A stretch of 64,000 bases of DNA from Shewanella sp. Choline-02u-19 (GTDB taxonomy: Bacteria > Pseudomonadota > Gammaproteobacteria > Enterobacterales > Shewanellaceae), in contig NZ_PJBE01000013.1 in NCBI RefSeq assembly GCF_002836205.1, positions 62,001 through 126,000 of the forward strand, in the 5' to 3' direction. The notes under the pieces are model-generated. The model had not been told where the DNA came from and made no database searches. It saw only the letters and a program-made list of their open reading frames with translations. Shown in pieces: positions 31,386-40,730 of the stretch. Both the position numbers and the translations under genes were made by a program. Position 1 is the stretch's first letter, and the number at the start of each line of letters is the position of its first letter.

Positions 31386-32650
31386 ATAATAGTGAATTTT
31401 TAAACAGCCTAGGCCAAAAGGCAAAAACGGCAAGCTACGCGTTAGCGAGCTTAACAGGCGTACAAAAAACGGCTTTATTACGTTGTATCGCCAGTAAGCT
31501 AACCTATGCAAAGTCTGACATTATTGCTGCTAATCAAAAAGATGTCGAACAGGCACAAGCTAACGGCTTGTCTGAAGCGATGATAGATCGATTGTTAATG
31601 GATGAGCATAGGTTACTCAGCGTCATTGCCGATATTGATAATGTGATGGGGTTAACCGATCCAGTAGGTAGCGAGATTGATAGCCGAGTGCTTGATAATG
31701 GTCTGCGCTTATCTCGTCGTCGCGTGCCACTGGGAGTTATAGGCGTTATTTATGAGGCACGGCCGAACGTCACCGTTGATATCGCCGTCTTAGCATTAAA
31801 AACCGGTAATGCAGTGATACTGCGTGGCGGCAAAGAAACCTTGGCGTCAAACAGAGCATTGTGCAAAGTTATTCGCAGCGCAATGGTTGAGCAAGGGCTA
31901 CCTGAAGACAGTGTTCAGCTTATCGATAATCCCGATAGAAGTTTGGTAACAGGCTTATTAAAGCTGGATAAATATGTCGATATGATCGTGCCGCGAGGCG
32001 GGCAAAATTTACAACGCTTATGTGCTGAGCAAGCGACTATTCCGGTTATTTTAGGCGGCATCGGGATCTGTCACCTTTTTGTTGATGCAGAGGCCAATCT
32101 AGAAAAAGCGATTGCCGTTGTAGAAAACGCCAAAGTACAGCGCCCAACGGTGTGTAATGCCTTGGACACAGTATTGGTGCACCAACAAAATGCACAGCGT
32201 TTTATCCCGGCTTTATGCAAGCACTTGGCAACACAAGGTGTTAGCTTTTATGGCTGTGAGCAAACTCAAGCTGTTATGGCGATGCACGAGCAACAAGTGC
32301 TAGCTGCCACAGATGAGACCTATTCAACCGAATGGTTGTCGTTAAATCTGGGGATAAAAGTTGTTGGCACGCTTGATGAAGCCATTGCGCATATCCGTCA
32401 ATATTCAAGTGGCCACTCTGAAGGCATTTTGACTGACAATATTCATACCGCAAGTGAATTTATGAACGCGGTAGATTCTGCAGCTGTTTACGTCAATGCA
32501 AGTACCCGATTTACTGATGGCGGTGAGTTCGGCCTTGGCGCTGAAGTTGCTGTAAGCACGCAAAAGTTACATGCTCGTGGGCCAATGGGGCTTGAAGCGC
32601 TGACAACCTATAAGTGGTTAGCTTGGGGAGATTACACCGTAAGAGGGTAA
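31382..32650 (+). CDS. proA: Glutamate-5-semialdehyde dehydrogenase
   Basis: ProA reduces glutamyl 5-phosphate with NADPH to glutamate 5-semialdehyde, which cyclises on the way to proline. The 422-residue protein shows the aldehyde-dehydrogenase-like fold: YEARPNVTVD, ILRGGKETLASN, the active-site cysteine in QRPTVCNALDT, and FTDGGEFGLGAEVAVSTQKLHARGPMGLE. It is coupled to proB. A terminator follows 16 bp after the stop. Confidence 0.97.
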   Translation: MNNSEFLNSLGQKAKTASYALASLTGVQKTALLRCIASKLTYAKSDIIAANQKDVEQAQANGLSEAMIDRLLMDEHRLLSVIADIDNVMGLTDPVGSEIDSRVLDNGLRLSRRRVPLGVIGVIYEARPNVTVDIAVLALKTGNAVILRGGKETLASNRALCKVIRSAMVEQGLPEDSVQLIDNPDRSLVTGLLKLDKYVDMIVPRGGQNLQRLCAEQATIPVILGGIGICHLFVDAEANLEKAIAVVENAKVQRPTVCNALDTVLVHQQNAQRFIPALCKHLATQGVSFYGCEQTQAVMAMHEQQVLAATDETYSTEWLSLNLGIKVVGTLDEAIAHIRQYSSGHSEGILTDNIHTASEFMNAVDSAAVYVNASTRFTDGGEFGLGAEVAVSTQKLHARGPMGLEALTTYKWLAWGDYTVRG

Positions 32651-32666
32651 TCACTCATTGGTTTTT

Positions 32667-32690
32667 AAAGGCCGCTAATGCGGCCTTTTT
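32667..32690 (+). terminator. Rho-independent terminator after proA
   Basis: AAAGGCCGC-TAAT-GCGGCCTTTTT. Confidence 0.9.
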
Positions 32691-32935
32691 ATTTACCTCA
32701 ATGGTATTGCGCGCCATATAAACCCTTCTATTCCATATAGCTTATCTTTTTCACCTATTTATATACGCTGCAGTACGGGTAAAAATAGCGATTAATTAGT
32801 GTATAAGACTACTGTTACAATAAACATGGAACCTCTATTTTGTTATCTTATTGATATATATCGTGTTTAAAGTTGGCCTGTAGATTGCAATTCATTGTTA
32901 GTAGTAAAAATGAATCACATCAAAAGGATTTTACC

Positions 32936-33595
32936 ATGACGATAATAAAAACTAAGACTAAAAGAGCAACAGGCATTCTGGCATCAATGGGTCTTTTAGT
33001 GGCGATGGTATCAACGGGCACTTTAGCAGCAGAAACACGAACGCTTAACCAGACTTATGCTTATAACGGCCAGTCAGTTAATTTAGATATGGACATTGGT
33101 TCTGCAAAGTTTATTGCCACTGATAACGATGAGATAAAAATTGAAGTCATCGTTGAGGGCGCAGACACTAACTGGTTATTTTTCTGGGGCGATACCGATC
33201 TGGATGCCGTATCGATTGAATCCACTGCCACGGCTAGTGAAATTACTTTAACGCTAAGTGAGCAAGACAATATAGAGCAACAATGGATAGTCTATTTGCC
33301 AAAACAAGCGGCTTTATCATTGGAGGTCGGCATCGGTGACATTGAAGTCACGGGCTTGTCTAGTAACATTGATATCGCGCTCGGGATCGGTAGTGCAAGA
33401 GTTGAGCATCAAACGTTATTTAATACGGTAGAGCTTGGCTCTGGTATCGGCGAAGTTTCAATTTCGGAGCAGGGAAAGCACTTAGCAGTAACAGAAAACT
33501 TGGTAGCCCAGTCATATTCAAACAAGAATTTGATCGGAGAGTCTACGTTGTCAGTTGATGTTGGCGTCGGTGAAATCGTGGTCGTTAAGCTATAG
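32936..33595 (+). CDS. Exported DUF4097-like repeat protein, unknown function
   Basis: This 219-residue protein has a Sec signal peptide (basic MTIIKTKTKR, hydrophobic core, cleavage near TLAA-ET). The rest is a run of short beta-type repeats with glycine turns: DIGSAKFIA, VGIGDIEVTG, LGIGSARVEH, GSGIGEVSIS and VGVGEIVVV. This pattern fits the DUF4097 putative-adhesin type of beta-helix, probably periplasmic or surface-bound. There is no catalytic motif. The start at 32936 has AAAAGG upstream; the longer frame from 32873 would hide the signal. It is monocistronic. Confidence 0.75.
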   Translation: MTIIKTKTKRATGILASMGLLVAMVSTGTLAAETRTLNQTYAYNGQSVNLDMDIGSAKFIATDNDEIKIEVIVEGADTNWLFFWGDTDLDAVSIESTATASEITLTLSEQDNIEQQWIVYLPKQAALSLEVGIGDIEVTGLSSNIDIALGIGSARVEHQTLFNTVELGSGIGEVSISEQGKHLAVTENLVAQSYSNKNLIGESTLSVDVGVGEIVVVKL

Positions 33596-33636
33596 CAGGA
33601 AGGTATTCAACCGCTGTTCGATAGAGTTACCCATAA

Positions 33637-33661
33637 AAAACCGGCATAGTCGCCGGTTTTT
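33637..33661. terminator. Bidirectional terminator
   Basis: AAAACCGGC-ATAGTC-GCCGGTTTT, with A run before and T run after, lies between convergent genes. Confidence 0.88.
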
Positions 33662-33692
33662 GTATTCTTCATTTGAAAGGGGGCTGATGATG

Positions 33693-34610
33693 TTACTGCA
33701 CTGGCACCCGTTTTTTGTTGCGCCACTGGCCAAGCTTAGGAAGTACTTGCTGTAGTGCGAGAGCGGATAAGATCAAGCCTAAGCCTATATAAGTCGAACG
33801 TTCGATACTCTCATGCAAGATCCAAGCGATAAAGCCTATCGATAACACGGGAGTGATAAACACCAGTGTGGTAATGCTGGCGGTCCGCAGTGCTTTCTTC
33901 AACGCAATAAGCCACAGAACAAAGGTCACACCCATCTCAAACAGACCAACATACATACCGGCTAACATGCCTTCTACATTCCAAGTCGGCAGGGTCTGCG
34001 TCATCATCAGTGCCGTGACAATAAATGGCAACCCAACAAGGAAGCTGAGTAATAAGCTCACCACAGGGTCACCTTTATCTTTGGTGTTGACGATCCAATA
34101 GAGAGACCACAGCAGCGTACTGGTTAGCGCGAGAACCACTCCAGTGGTGCTTTCAAATTCAAACCCAGTCAAATTGCCTTTAGTTGCAATGGTAAATACA
34201 CCCAAGTAGGCAACGAGGGCTGCAGCGAGATCACTCTTTCTTAGCTTTTGCCCCAATAAAGGCACTGACAGTAAAGGCAGCAAAATAGCCCAAGTGTAAT
34301 TAAGCGACAATGCTTGCTGTGCGGGTAATAGGTCATAGGCTTTAAATAATACTAAATAGTACAAGAAAGGGCTGAGCAAACCGGTTTGTAAATAAAACAG
34401 TGGCCGGCTGACAAATTGCTTCTTAACCAGCGATAATTTATTTTGTGCCACCAGGATGGTTCCGAGCGCCACAATAGAGGTCGTAACAGCAATAAATACC
34501 AGCTGTAAAGGGGTGTAATGTGTCAGGGCTATTTTAAAAGCCGTCGCTACGGTTGACCATAGCAATATCGCACCTATGCCGAAAGCATATGCTTGATGGG
34601 ACTGTTTCAA
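33693..34610 (-). CDS. EamA/DMT-family transporter
   Basis: This 305-residue protein has about ten membrane helices in two EamA repeats (residues about 8-145 and 155-292), as in the RhaT/YdcZ/YedA-type drug/metabolite transporters. AFGIGAILLWSTVATAFKIAL at the N-terminus and SLNYTWAILLPLLSVPLLGQ at the end of the first repeat are typical. The substrate is unknown; the family exports amino acids and other metabolites. It is transcribed away from dnaK, sharing a 301-bp control region. Confidence 0.88.
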   Translation of the reverse strand: MKQSHQAYAFGIGAILLWSTVATAFKIALTHYTPLQLVFIAVTTSIVALGTILVAQNKLSLVKKQFVSRPLFYLQTGLLSPFLYYLVLFKAYDLLPAQQALSLNYTWAILLPLLSVPLLGQKLRKSDLAAALVAYLGVFTIATKGNLTGFEFESTTGVVLALTSTLLWSLYWIVNTKDKGDPVVSLLLSFLVGLPFIVTALMMTQTLPTWNVEGMLAGMYVGLFEMGVTFVLWLIALKKALRTASITTLVFITPVLSIGFIAWILHESIERSTYIGLGLILSALALQQVLPKLGQWRNKKRVPVQ

Positions 34611-34772
34611 TTTTAATCACTCTACTTCGAGACTACATTCATTTGTTCAGTTATCACATTTGTTAAACTGAACGACACTTTCTTCGATTGTATGCATTAT
34701 ACATCGGTAACGGGTTTAAACAGAGTGTGAGATCAAAAATTTGTAATCAAATGACAAAATTTACATTTTTCC

Positions 34773-34800
34773 CTTGTATTCGTTTCAAACGTCCCAATAT
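34773..34800 (+). promoter_or_regulatory. Upstream heat-shock (sigma-32-like) promoter of dnaK
   Basis: -35 CTTGTAT (34773-34779), 13-bp spacer, -10 CCCAATAT (34793-34800). It is a weaker match than the second promoter at 34836. Confidence 0.55.
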
Positions 34801-34835
34801 AGGTAACCAAGAGACGAAATGGACAACATGTAAGA

Positions 34836-34864
34836 CTTGAAAACGATTCAGTCTGACCCCATTT
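34836..34864 (+). promoter_or_regulatory. Main sigma-32 promoter of dnaKJ
   Basis: -35 CTTGAAA (34836-34842), 14-bp spacer, -10 CCCCATTT (34857-34864): a full match to the heat-shock consensus. Transcription should begin near 34870, 40 bp before dnaK. The 34611-34911 gap also has a TGTAT-N5-ATACA repeat at 34689-34703 near the transporter start. Confidence 0.85.
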
Positions 34865-34911
34865 CTATTACCAGATAACAAATTTAGTTAAGACATATTT
34901 CGGAGGACTCC

Positions 34912-36837
34912 ATGGGTAGAATTATTGGTATCGATTTAGGCACAACAAACTCTTGTGTTGCAGTATTAGATGGCGGCAAAGCGCGCGTATTAGAAAATGC
35001 TGAAGGCGATCGTACTACACCCTCAATCATCGCATACACTGCAGATGAGACTCTCGTTGGCCAACCTGCAAAGCGTCAGGCTGTAACAAACCCAACGAAC
35101 ACCGTATATGCTATTAAGCGTCTTATTGGTCGTCGTTTTAAAGATGACGAAGTTCAACGTGACGTTGACATCATGCCATTCAAAATTGTTGGCGCAGATA
35201 ACGGCGATGCTTGGGTTGAAGCCCAAGGCAAGAAAATGGCTCCACCACAAATCTCTGCTGAAATCTTGAAGAAGATGAAGAAGACAGCAGAAGATTTCCT
35301 AGGTGAAGAAGTCACAGAAGCTGTTATTACTGTTCCTGCATACTTTAACGATTCACAGCGTCAAGCAACTAAAGATGCTGGCCGTATTGCTGGTCTAGAA
35401 GTTAAGCGTATTATCAACGAGCCTACTGCTGCTGCACTTGCATACGGTATTGATAAGAAGCAAGGCGATAACATCGTTGCTGTATACGATCTAGGTGGTG
35501 GTACATTTGATATCTCTATCATTGAAATCGACAGCGTTGATGGCGAGCAGACTTTCGAAGTGCTTGCGACTAACGGTGACACTCACTTAGGTGGTGAAGA
35601 TTTTGATAACCGTATGATTAAGTATCTTGCGGATGAGTTCAAAAAAGAACAGGGTCTTGATTTACGTAACGATCCGCTAGCGATGCAGCGTCTTAAAGAA
35701 GCTGCTGAAAAAGCGAAGATTGAGCTTTCAAGCACTACTCAAACTGAAGTTAACCTGCCTTACATCACAGCTGACGCAACAGGTCCTAAGCATTTAGTGG
35801 TTAAGATCACTCGTGCAAAACTTGAGTCACTGGTTGAAGACTTGATTACTCGTACGCTTGAGCCACTAAAAGTTGCTCTAGCAGATGCTGACTTAAAAGT
35901 TTCTGATGTCAACGAAGTGATTCTTGTTGGTGGTCAGACTCGTATGCCTAAAGTACGTGCAGAAGTTTCTGCTTTCTTTGGTAAAGAGCTACGTCAAGAT
36001 GTTAACCCTGATGAAGCTGTTGCTATTGGCGCAGCTGTTCAAGCGGGCGTACTTTCTGGCGACGTTAAAGACGTATTGCTACTAGACGTTACGCCACTGT
36101 CTCTAGGTATTGAGACTATGGGCAGTGTAATGACTAAGCTTATCGAGAAGAACACCACTATCCCGACTAAAGCGTCACAAACGTTCTCGACTGCTGACGA
36201 CAACCAAAGTGCTGTGACTATTCACGTACTTCAAGGTGAGCGTAAGCAATCAAGCGGTAACAAGTCTCTAGGTCAATTCAACCTAGAAGGTATTGAGCCA
36301 GCTCCACGTGGCATGCCACAAGTTGAAGTTGCTTTCGATATTGATGCCGATGGTATCTTGCATGTCTCAGCGACAGACAAGAAAACGGGCAAAGCACAGA
36401 ACATTACGATTAAAGCCTCTTCAGGTCTAAGTGATGAAGAAGTTGAAGCAATGGTTCGTGATGCTGAAGCTCACGCTGATGAAGATGCTAAGTTCGAAGA
36501 GCTAGTCACAGCGCGTAACCAAGCCGATGGCATGGTTCACTCAACGAAGAAGCAAATCGAAGAAGCCGGTGAAGCATTACCTGCTGACGAAAAAGAGAAG
36601 ATTGAAGCTGCAATGGCTGCTGTTGACACTGCCACTAAAGGCAATGACAAAGAAGCGATTGAAAAAGCGACTCAAGAGCTAATGGAAGCCTCTTCTAAGC
36701 TAATGGAAATTGCCCAAGCTAAAGCGCAAGCACAGCAAGGTCAACCAGAAGGCGCAGACGAAGCTCAACAAGACGTTCACGCAGCTGATGATGTTGTTGA
36801 CGCTGAGTTTGAAGAAGTGAAAGACGACAAAAAATAA
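34912..36837 (+). CDS. dnaK: Chaperone DnaK (Hsp70)
   Basis: DnaK is the ATP-driven Hsp70 chaperone. The 641-residue protein has the ATPase domain (GIDLGTTNSCVAVLDG, VYDLGGGTFDISI, ILVGGQTRMPKV), the linker DVLLLDVTPLSLGIET, the beta-sandwich substrate domain, and a helical lid ending in the EEV-containing tail EFEEVKDDKK. The length is normal. CGGAGG lies 8 bp before the ATG. Sigma-32 promoters lie upstream and dnaJ follows 89 bp later. Confidence 0.98.
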   Translation: MGRIIGIDLGTTNSCVAVLDGGKARVLENAEGDRTTPSIIAYTADETLVGQPAKRQAVTNPTNTVYAIKRLIGRRFKDDEVQRDVDIMPFKIVGADNGDAWVEAQGKKMAPPQISAEILKKMKKTAEDFLGEEVTEAVITVPAYFNDSQRQATKDAGRIAGLEVKRIINEPTAAALAYGIDKKQGDNIVAVYDLGGGTFDISIIEIDSVDGEQTFEVLATNGDTHLGGEDFDNRMIKYLADEFKKEQGLDLRNDPLAMQRLKEAAEKAKIELSSTTQTEVNLPYITADATGPKHLVVKITRAKLESLVEDLITRTLEPLKVALADADLKVSDVNEVILVGGQTRMPKVRAEVSAFFGKELRQDVNPDEAVAIGAAVQAGVLSGDVKDVLLLDVTPLSLGIETMGSVMTKLIEKNTTIPTKASQTFSTADDNQSAVTIHVLQGERKQSSGNKSLGQFNLEGIEPAPRGMPQVEVAFDIDADGILHVSATDKKTGKAQNITIKASSGLSDEEVEAMVRDAEAHADEDAKFEELVTARNQADGMVHSTKKQIEEAGEALPADEKEKIEAAMAAVDTATKGNDKEAIEKATQELMEASSKLMEIAQAKAQAQQGQPEGADEAQQDVHAADDVVDAEFEEVKDDKK

Positions 36838-36926
36838 TGCCGGATAACTCCTAATTTATTCTAGCGGGCGTTATGAGGAAACTCTAACGCCCGTTCGTGT
36901 AACTCCAGCAAAGAAAGCATGAGATT

Positions 36927-38060
36927 ATGTCAAAGCGAGATTTTTACGAAGTATTAGGTGTCGGACGTGACGCCAGCGAACGCGAAGTGAAAAAAGCTTA
37001 TAAGCGTTTAGCAATGAAGTTTCACCCAGATCGCAACCCAGGTGATAAAGAAGCAGAAGCTAACTTTAAAGAAGTTAAAGAAGCTTACGAAATCCTTACC
37101 GACAGCGATAAGAAAGCCGCCTATGATCAGTTTGGTCATGCTGGTGTTGATCCTAATCGTGGTGGTGGCGGTCAAGGCGGTGCTGATTTTGGCGACGTGT
37201 TTGGCGATGTATTTGGTGATATCTTCGGTGGTGGCCGTCGTGGCGGCGGCGGACAACGTCAAGCTGCACGCGGAAGCGATCTACGTTACAACCTTGAACT
37301 GTCTTTAGAAGAAGCGGTTAAAGGTTTAAGCAAAGAACTGCGCATTCCAACATTGGTCGCGTGTGAACCTTGTAATGGTAGTGGTGCTAAGAAAGGCTCA
37401 TCACCAACCACTTGTGGTACCTGTCATGGCCAAGGCCAAGTGCAGATGCGTCAAGGGTTCTTTGCGGTTCAGCAAGCTTGTCCTACTTGTCATGGTCGCG
37501 GTAAGATCATTAAAGATCCTTGTAATAAGTGTCATGGCGAAGGTCGTGTTGAGAAGAGCAAAACCTTGGCTGTTAAGATCCCAGCAGGGGTTGATACCGG
37601 CGATCGTATTCGTTTAACTGGCGAAGGCGAAGCGGGTGAGTTTGGTGCACCTGCCGGTGACCTATATGTTCAGGTCAGTGTACGTGAACATGCTATTTTC
37701 CAGCGCGATGGCAATAACCTTTATTGCGAAGTGCCAATTTCATTTAGCAAGGCGGCGTTGGGCGGCGAGATTGAAGTACCGACATTAGACGGTAAGGTTA
37801 ATCTTAAAATCCCAACCGAAACGCAAACAGGCCGTATGTTCCGTATGCGCGGTAAAGGCGTTAAGTCTGTACGCAGTCACGCTGTTGGTGACTTGTTATG
37901 CAAGGTTGTAATGGAAACTCCGGTTAACCTTAATGAGCGTCAGAAAGAGTTACTTCGTGAATTCGAAGATACACTCACTGGCGAATCAAAAAAACATAGC
38001 CCTAAAGCTGACGGTTTTTTTGACGGTGTTAAAAAGTTTTTCCAAGATCTGAATAGCTAA
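36927..38060 (+). CDS. dnaJ: Co-chaperone DnaJ (Hsp40)
   Basis: DnaJ stimulates DnaK ATPase and delivers substrates. The 377-residue protein has the J domain with HPD in MKFHPDRNPG (about residue 32), the glycine-rich stretch, four zinc motifs (CEPCNGSG, CGTCHGQG, CPTCHGRG, CNKCHGEG, residues about 148-210) and the C-terminal substrate domain. It is a type I Hsp40. The terminator at 38094 ends the dnaKJ unit. Confidence 0.98.
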   Translation: MSKRDFYEVLGVGRDASEREVKKAYKRLAMKFHPDRNPGDKEAEANFKEVKEAYEILTDSDKKAAYDQFGHAGVDPNRGGGGQGGADFGDVFGDVFGDIFGGGRRGGGGQRQAARGSDLRYNLELSLEEAVKGLSKELRIPTLVACEPCNGSGAKKGSSPTTCGTCHGQGQVQMRQGFFAVQQACPTCHGRGKIIKDPCNKCHGEGRVEKSKTLAVKIPAGVDTGDRIRLTGEGEAGEFGAPAGDLYVQVSVREHAIFQRDGNNLYCEVPISFSKAALGGEIEVPTLDGKVNLKIPTETQTGRMFRMRGKGVKSVRSHAVGDLLCKVVMETPVNLNERQKELLREFEDTLTGESKKHSPKADGFFDGVKKFFQDLNS

Positions 38061-38093
38061 TAAAGGTCATCGACTGGCCGATTTAGAACGACT

Positions 38094-38122
38094 AAAGCCT
38101 CGCATAGCGAGGCTTTTTTTTA
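38094..38122 (+). terminator. Rho-independent terminator after dnaJ
   Basis: AAAGCCTCGC-ATA-GCGAGGCTTT plus T run; 10-bp perfect stem. Confidence 0.92.
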
Positions 38123-38148
38123 CTTAAAAATAATGGATTTAACCCACG

Positions 38149-38949
38149 ATGAAAGGATTACTCCTAATTGTTAGCGCCTTATTGCTAATATCAGGTTGCG
38201 CGACGCATCACTCCCCGACAGGCCGAAATCAAACACTGCTGTTTTCTGCTCAAGAGATGTCGCAGCTAGGGGACTCATCTTTTGTTGAACTTAAAAAGAC
38301 AGAAAAAATTAGCGATGATATTCAACTGAACCAATTTGTTGATTGTGTGGCGGCTCGAATTACACGGGCACTACCAGAGCAAGGTCAGCGTTGGGAGGTT
38401 ATTGTGTTCGACTCTAAACAAGTGAATGCCTTTGCACTGCCTGGTCGGCATATAGGTGTTTACACTGGCTTACTCAACGTTGCCATCAATGAAGATCAAT
38501 TGGCGACGGTTATTAGCCATGAAGTTGCCCATGTTCTGGCTAATCATAGCAATGAGCAAGTATCGCGCGCGAAAATGACTGGAATAGGAATGCAGTTTGC
38601 GGATCTTGCTCTAGATGTTGGTGGTGTTTCAAATCAAGAGGGGTATATGGCCGCCTTAGATTTAGGCATTCAAGTGGGGTATATGTTGCCTTATGGTCGA
38701 GAGCAAGAAAGTGAAGCCGATATTATGGGGGTACAATTGATGGCTTCTGCAGGGTTTAATCCTGCAGAAAGTGTAGCACTGTGGCGTAATATGGCCAAAG
38801 CGGGTGGTGAACAAGGTCCTGAATTACTATCTACCCACCCATCATATGGCCAGCGCATTGAATCATTACAGGAAATGCAGGCTAAAGCTCAACATCTTTA
38901 TGAGGCTAACCGTGTTAGTGTGAAAGATACTTGTCAAAGGCCAAAATAG
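38149..38949 (+). CDS. M48-family zinc metallopeptidase, lipoprotein (LoiP/YcaL-like)
   Basis: This 266-residue protein has a lipoprotein signal ending LLLISGC (C17) and an M48 protease domain. The zinc motif is H124-E-V-A-H128 in VISHEVAHVLANHS, and the third ligand is the first Glu of ESEADIMG in REQESEADIMG. Lipoprotein M48 proteases such as LoiP and YcaL act in outer-membrane quality control. It is transcribed alone just after dnaKJ, separated by a terminator, so heat-shock control is not shown. Confidence 0.9.
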   Translation: MKGLLLIVSALLLISGCATHHSPTGRNQTLLFSAQEMSQLGDSSFVELKKTEKISDDIQLNQFVDCVAARITRALPEQGQRWEVIVFDSKQVNAFALPGRHIGVYTGLLNVAINEDQLATVISHEVAHVLANHSNEQVSRAKMTGIGMQFADLALDVGGVSNQEGYMAALDLGIQVGYMLPYGREQESEADIMGVQLMASAGFNPAESVALWRNMAKAGGEQGPELLSTHPSYGQRIESLQEMQAKAQHLYEANRVSVKDTCQRPK

Positions 38950-39031
38950 CTGCGCTTTTTAGGGCTATATCACAGAAAATATGCTAAGGTTTCGCGCGAA
39001 AATTCATTGAATCATTAAGAGAATAATCATT

Positions 39032-39649
39032 ATGTCTGATAAGTTCAGTACAATTGAAGAGCAAGCAAGTTACGGTGTTGGTCGTCAACTAGGTGAGCAA
39101 CTCGCTGCTAACTCATTTGAGGGTATCGATATTTCAGCTGCTCAATTGGGTCTATCTGACGCTTTTGAAGGTAAAGAAAGTATTGTTGATATGCAAGATA
39201 TGCAAGTCGCATTTACTGAAATCAGCCAACGCATCCAGAAAGTGCAAGAAGCTGCCGCTGCCGCTGCATCAGAAGAGGGTGATAAGTACCTAGTTGATAA
39301 CGCTGCACGTGACGGAATATTGACCACTGAATCTGGCCTACAGTATGAAATTATTGCTGAAGGTAATGGCGACAAGCCTGATTATGATTCAACTGTACGT
39401 GTTCATTACCACGGTACTTTCATCTCTGGTAATATATTTGATAGTTCAGTTGCTCGTGGCGAGCCTGCTGAATTTCCAGTGTCTGGCGTTATCGCTGGTT
39501 GGACTGAAGCATTACAACTAATGCCTGTCGGTTCTAAGTGGAAGTTGTTCGTGCCGCATCACCTAGCATACGGTGAGCGTGGAGCGGGTGCTTCAATTCC
39601 ACCGTATTCAGCTTTGGTATTCGAAGTTGAATTGTTAGATATTATCTAA
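39032..39649 (+). CDS. fklB: FKBP-type peptidyl-prolyl isomerase
   Basis: This 205-residue protein has the FklB/FkpA dimerisation segment at the N-terminus (YGVGRQLGEQLA, about residues 14-25) and a C-terminal FKBP domain (about 115-205). The domain shows VRVHYHGTFISGNIFDSS, VIAGWTEALQLMPVGSKWKL and IPPYSALVFEVELLDI. There is no signal peptide, which points to cytoplasmic FklB rather than periplasmic FkpA. It catalyses cis-trans proline isomerisation. A terminator follows directly. Confidence 0.93.
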   Translation: MSDKFSTIEEQASYGVGRQLGEQLAANSFEGIDISAAQLGLSDAFEGKESIVDMQDMQVAFTEISQRIQKVQEAAAAAASEEGDKYLVDNAARDGILTTESGLQYEIIAEGNGDKPDYDSTVRVHYHGTFISGNIFDSSVARGEPAEFPVSGVIAGWTEALQLMPVGSKWKLFVPHHLAYGERGAGASIPPYSALVFEVELLDII

Positions 39650-39660
39650 GTTAGCCAATA

Positions 39661-39689
39661 AGCCTAAGTTAATACTTAGGCTTTTTTTT
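39661..39689 (+). terminator. Rho-independent terminator after fklB
   Basis: AGCCTAAGT-TAAT-ACTTAGGCT plus seven T. Confidence 0.9.
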
Positions 39690-39712
39690 GACATTTGTAA
39701 GGAGTGACCGAG

Positions 39713-40528
39713 ATGACTGAAAAAGTAAGAGTGGCTATTACCGGCGGCAGTGGTCGTATGGGACGTACTCTTATTGAAGCGGCTAAACAGAATGATCTCA
39801 TTTTGTTAGGTGCTGCGATTGAGCGTGCGGGTTCTACGTTGATGGGTGTTGACGCGGGAGAACTTGCAGGTGTGGGCGCAATGAATGTTGCGATTACCGA
39901 CTCACTAGACAAGGCCGTTGATGATTTTGATGTGCTCATCGACTTTACTTCGCCTGAAGCTAGTGTCATCCATGCTGGTTGGTGTGCTAACAATGGCAAA
40001 GCTATTGTTATCGGCACAACCGGATTCAATCATGCTCAAAAAGAGCAAATTTCAGCATACTCTAAACAAGTGCCAATTGTGATGGCGCCTAATATGGCTG
40101 TCGGCGTAAACCTCATGTGGAAGCTGCTTGAAGTGGCTGCCGAAGTGATGGGTCATTATAGTGATATCGAGATTATCGAAGGCCACCACCGTTATAAGAA
40201 AGACGCCCCTTCAGGGACGGCACTCAAAATGGGTGAAGTCATCGCTGAAACGTTAGGCCGTGATCTGGATAAATGTGCCGTATATGGCAGAGAAGGGATC
40301 ACTGGTGAGCGCGATAGAGAAACCATTGGTTTTTCGACCATACGCGCTGGCGATATTGTTGGTGAACATACTGCAATGTTTGCCGATATTGGCGAGCGAC
40401 TCGAAATAACCCATAAAGCATCGAGTCGAATGACCTTTGCTAATGGAGCGATGCGGGCTGCATCCTGGTTGGTCGTTCAGGGCGAAGGGCTCTATGATAT
40501 GCAGCAAGTCCTTGGCCTAAAACAATAA
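39713..40528 (+). CDS. dapB: 4-hydroxy-tetrahydrodipicolinate reductase
   Basis: DapB makes tetrahydrodipicolinate in the diaminopimelate/lysine pathway using NAD(P)H. The 271-residue protein has the nucleotide motif VAITGGSGRMGRTLI near the N-terminus. The GTTGF segment and the catalytic/substrate motif EIIEGHHRYKKDAPSGTALKMGE (His-His and Lys) also fit the family. The ATG at 39713 has AAGGAG 8 bp upstream; the GTG at 39704 overlaps that site. It is followed by its own terminator, then carAB, the same order as in E. coli. Confidence 0.97.
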   Translation: MTEKVRVAITGGSGRMGRTLIEAAKQNDLILLGAAIERAGSTLMGVDAGELAGVGAMNVAITDSLDKAVDDFDVLIDFTSPEASVIHAGWCANNGKAIVIGTTGFNHAQKEQISAYSKQVPIVMAPNMAVGVNLMWKLLEVAAEVMGHYSDIEIIEGHHRYKKDAPSGTALKMGEVIAETLGRDLDKCAVYGREGITGERDRETIGFSTIRAGDIVGEHTAMFADIGERLEITHKASSRMTFANGAMRAASWLVVQGEGLYDMQQVLGLKQ

Positions 40529-40534
40529 ATATTA

Positions 40535-40560
40535 AAAACCGCTATTAGCGGTTTTTTTTT
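40535..40560 (+). terminator. Rho-independent terminator after dapB
   Basis: AAACCGCT-ATT-AGCGGTTT plus T run. Confidence 0.9.
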
Positions 40561-40730
40561 GCGCGAACAGTTATTTTTGTTAAAAGCACAGTTCCGCTAT
40601 AGACGAATACCCATTTTCCATATAAACTCGGCGGAATTTGTCAAAATTTCGTATTTTATCGAAAGTTGGTATTTTAAAAAAACACAAAAAACATTGTATT
40701 TCAATGATTTGGCTCTTTCCGGAGGTCGCG

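Noticed and set aside
40561..40730. ArgR box before carA
   Set aside because: AT-rich segments were examined, but none fits the paired TGAATNNNNATTCA pattern well enough.
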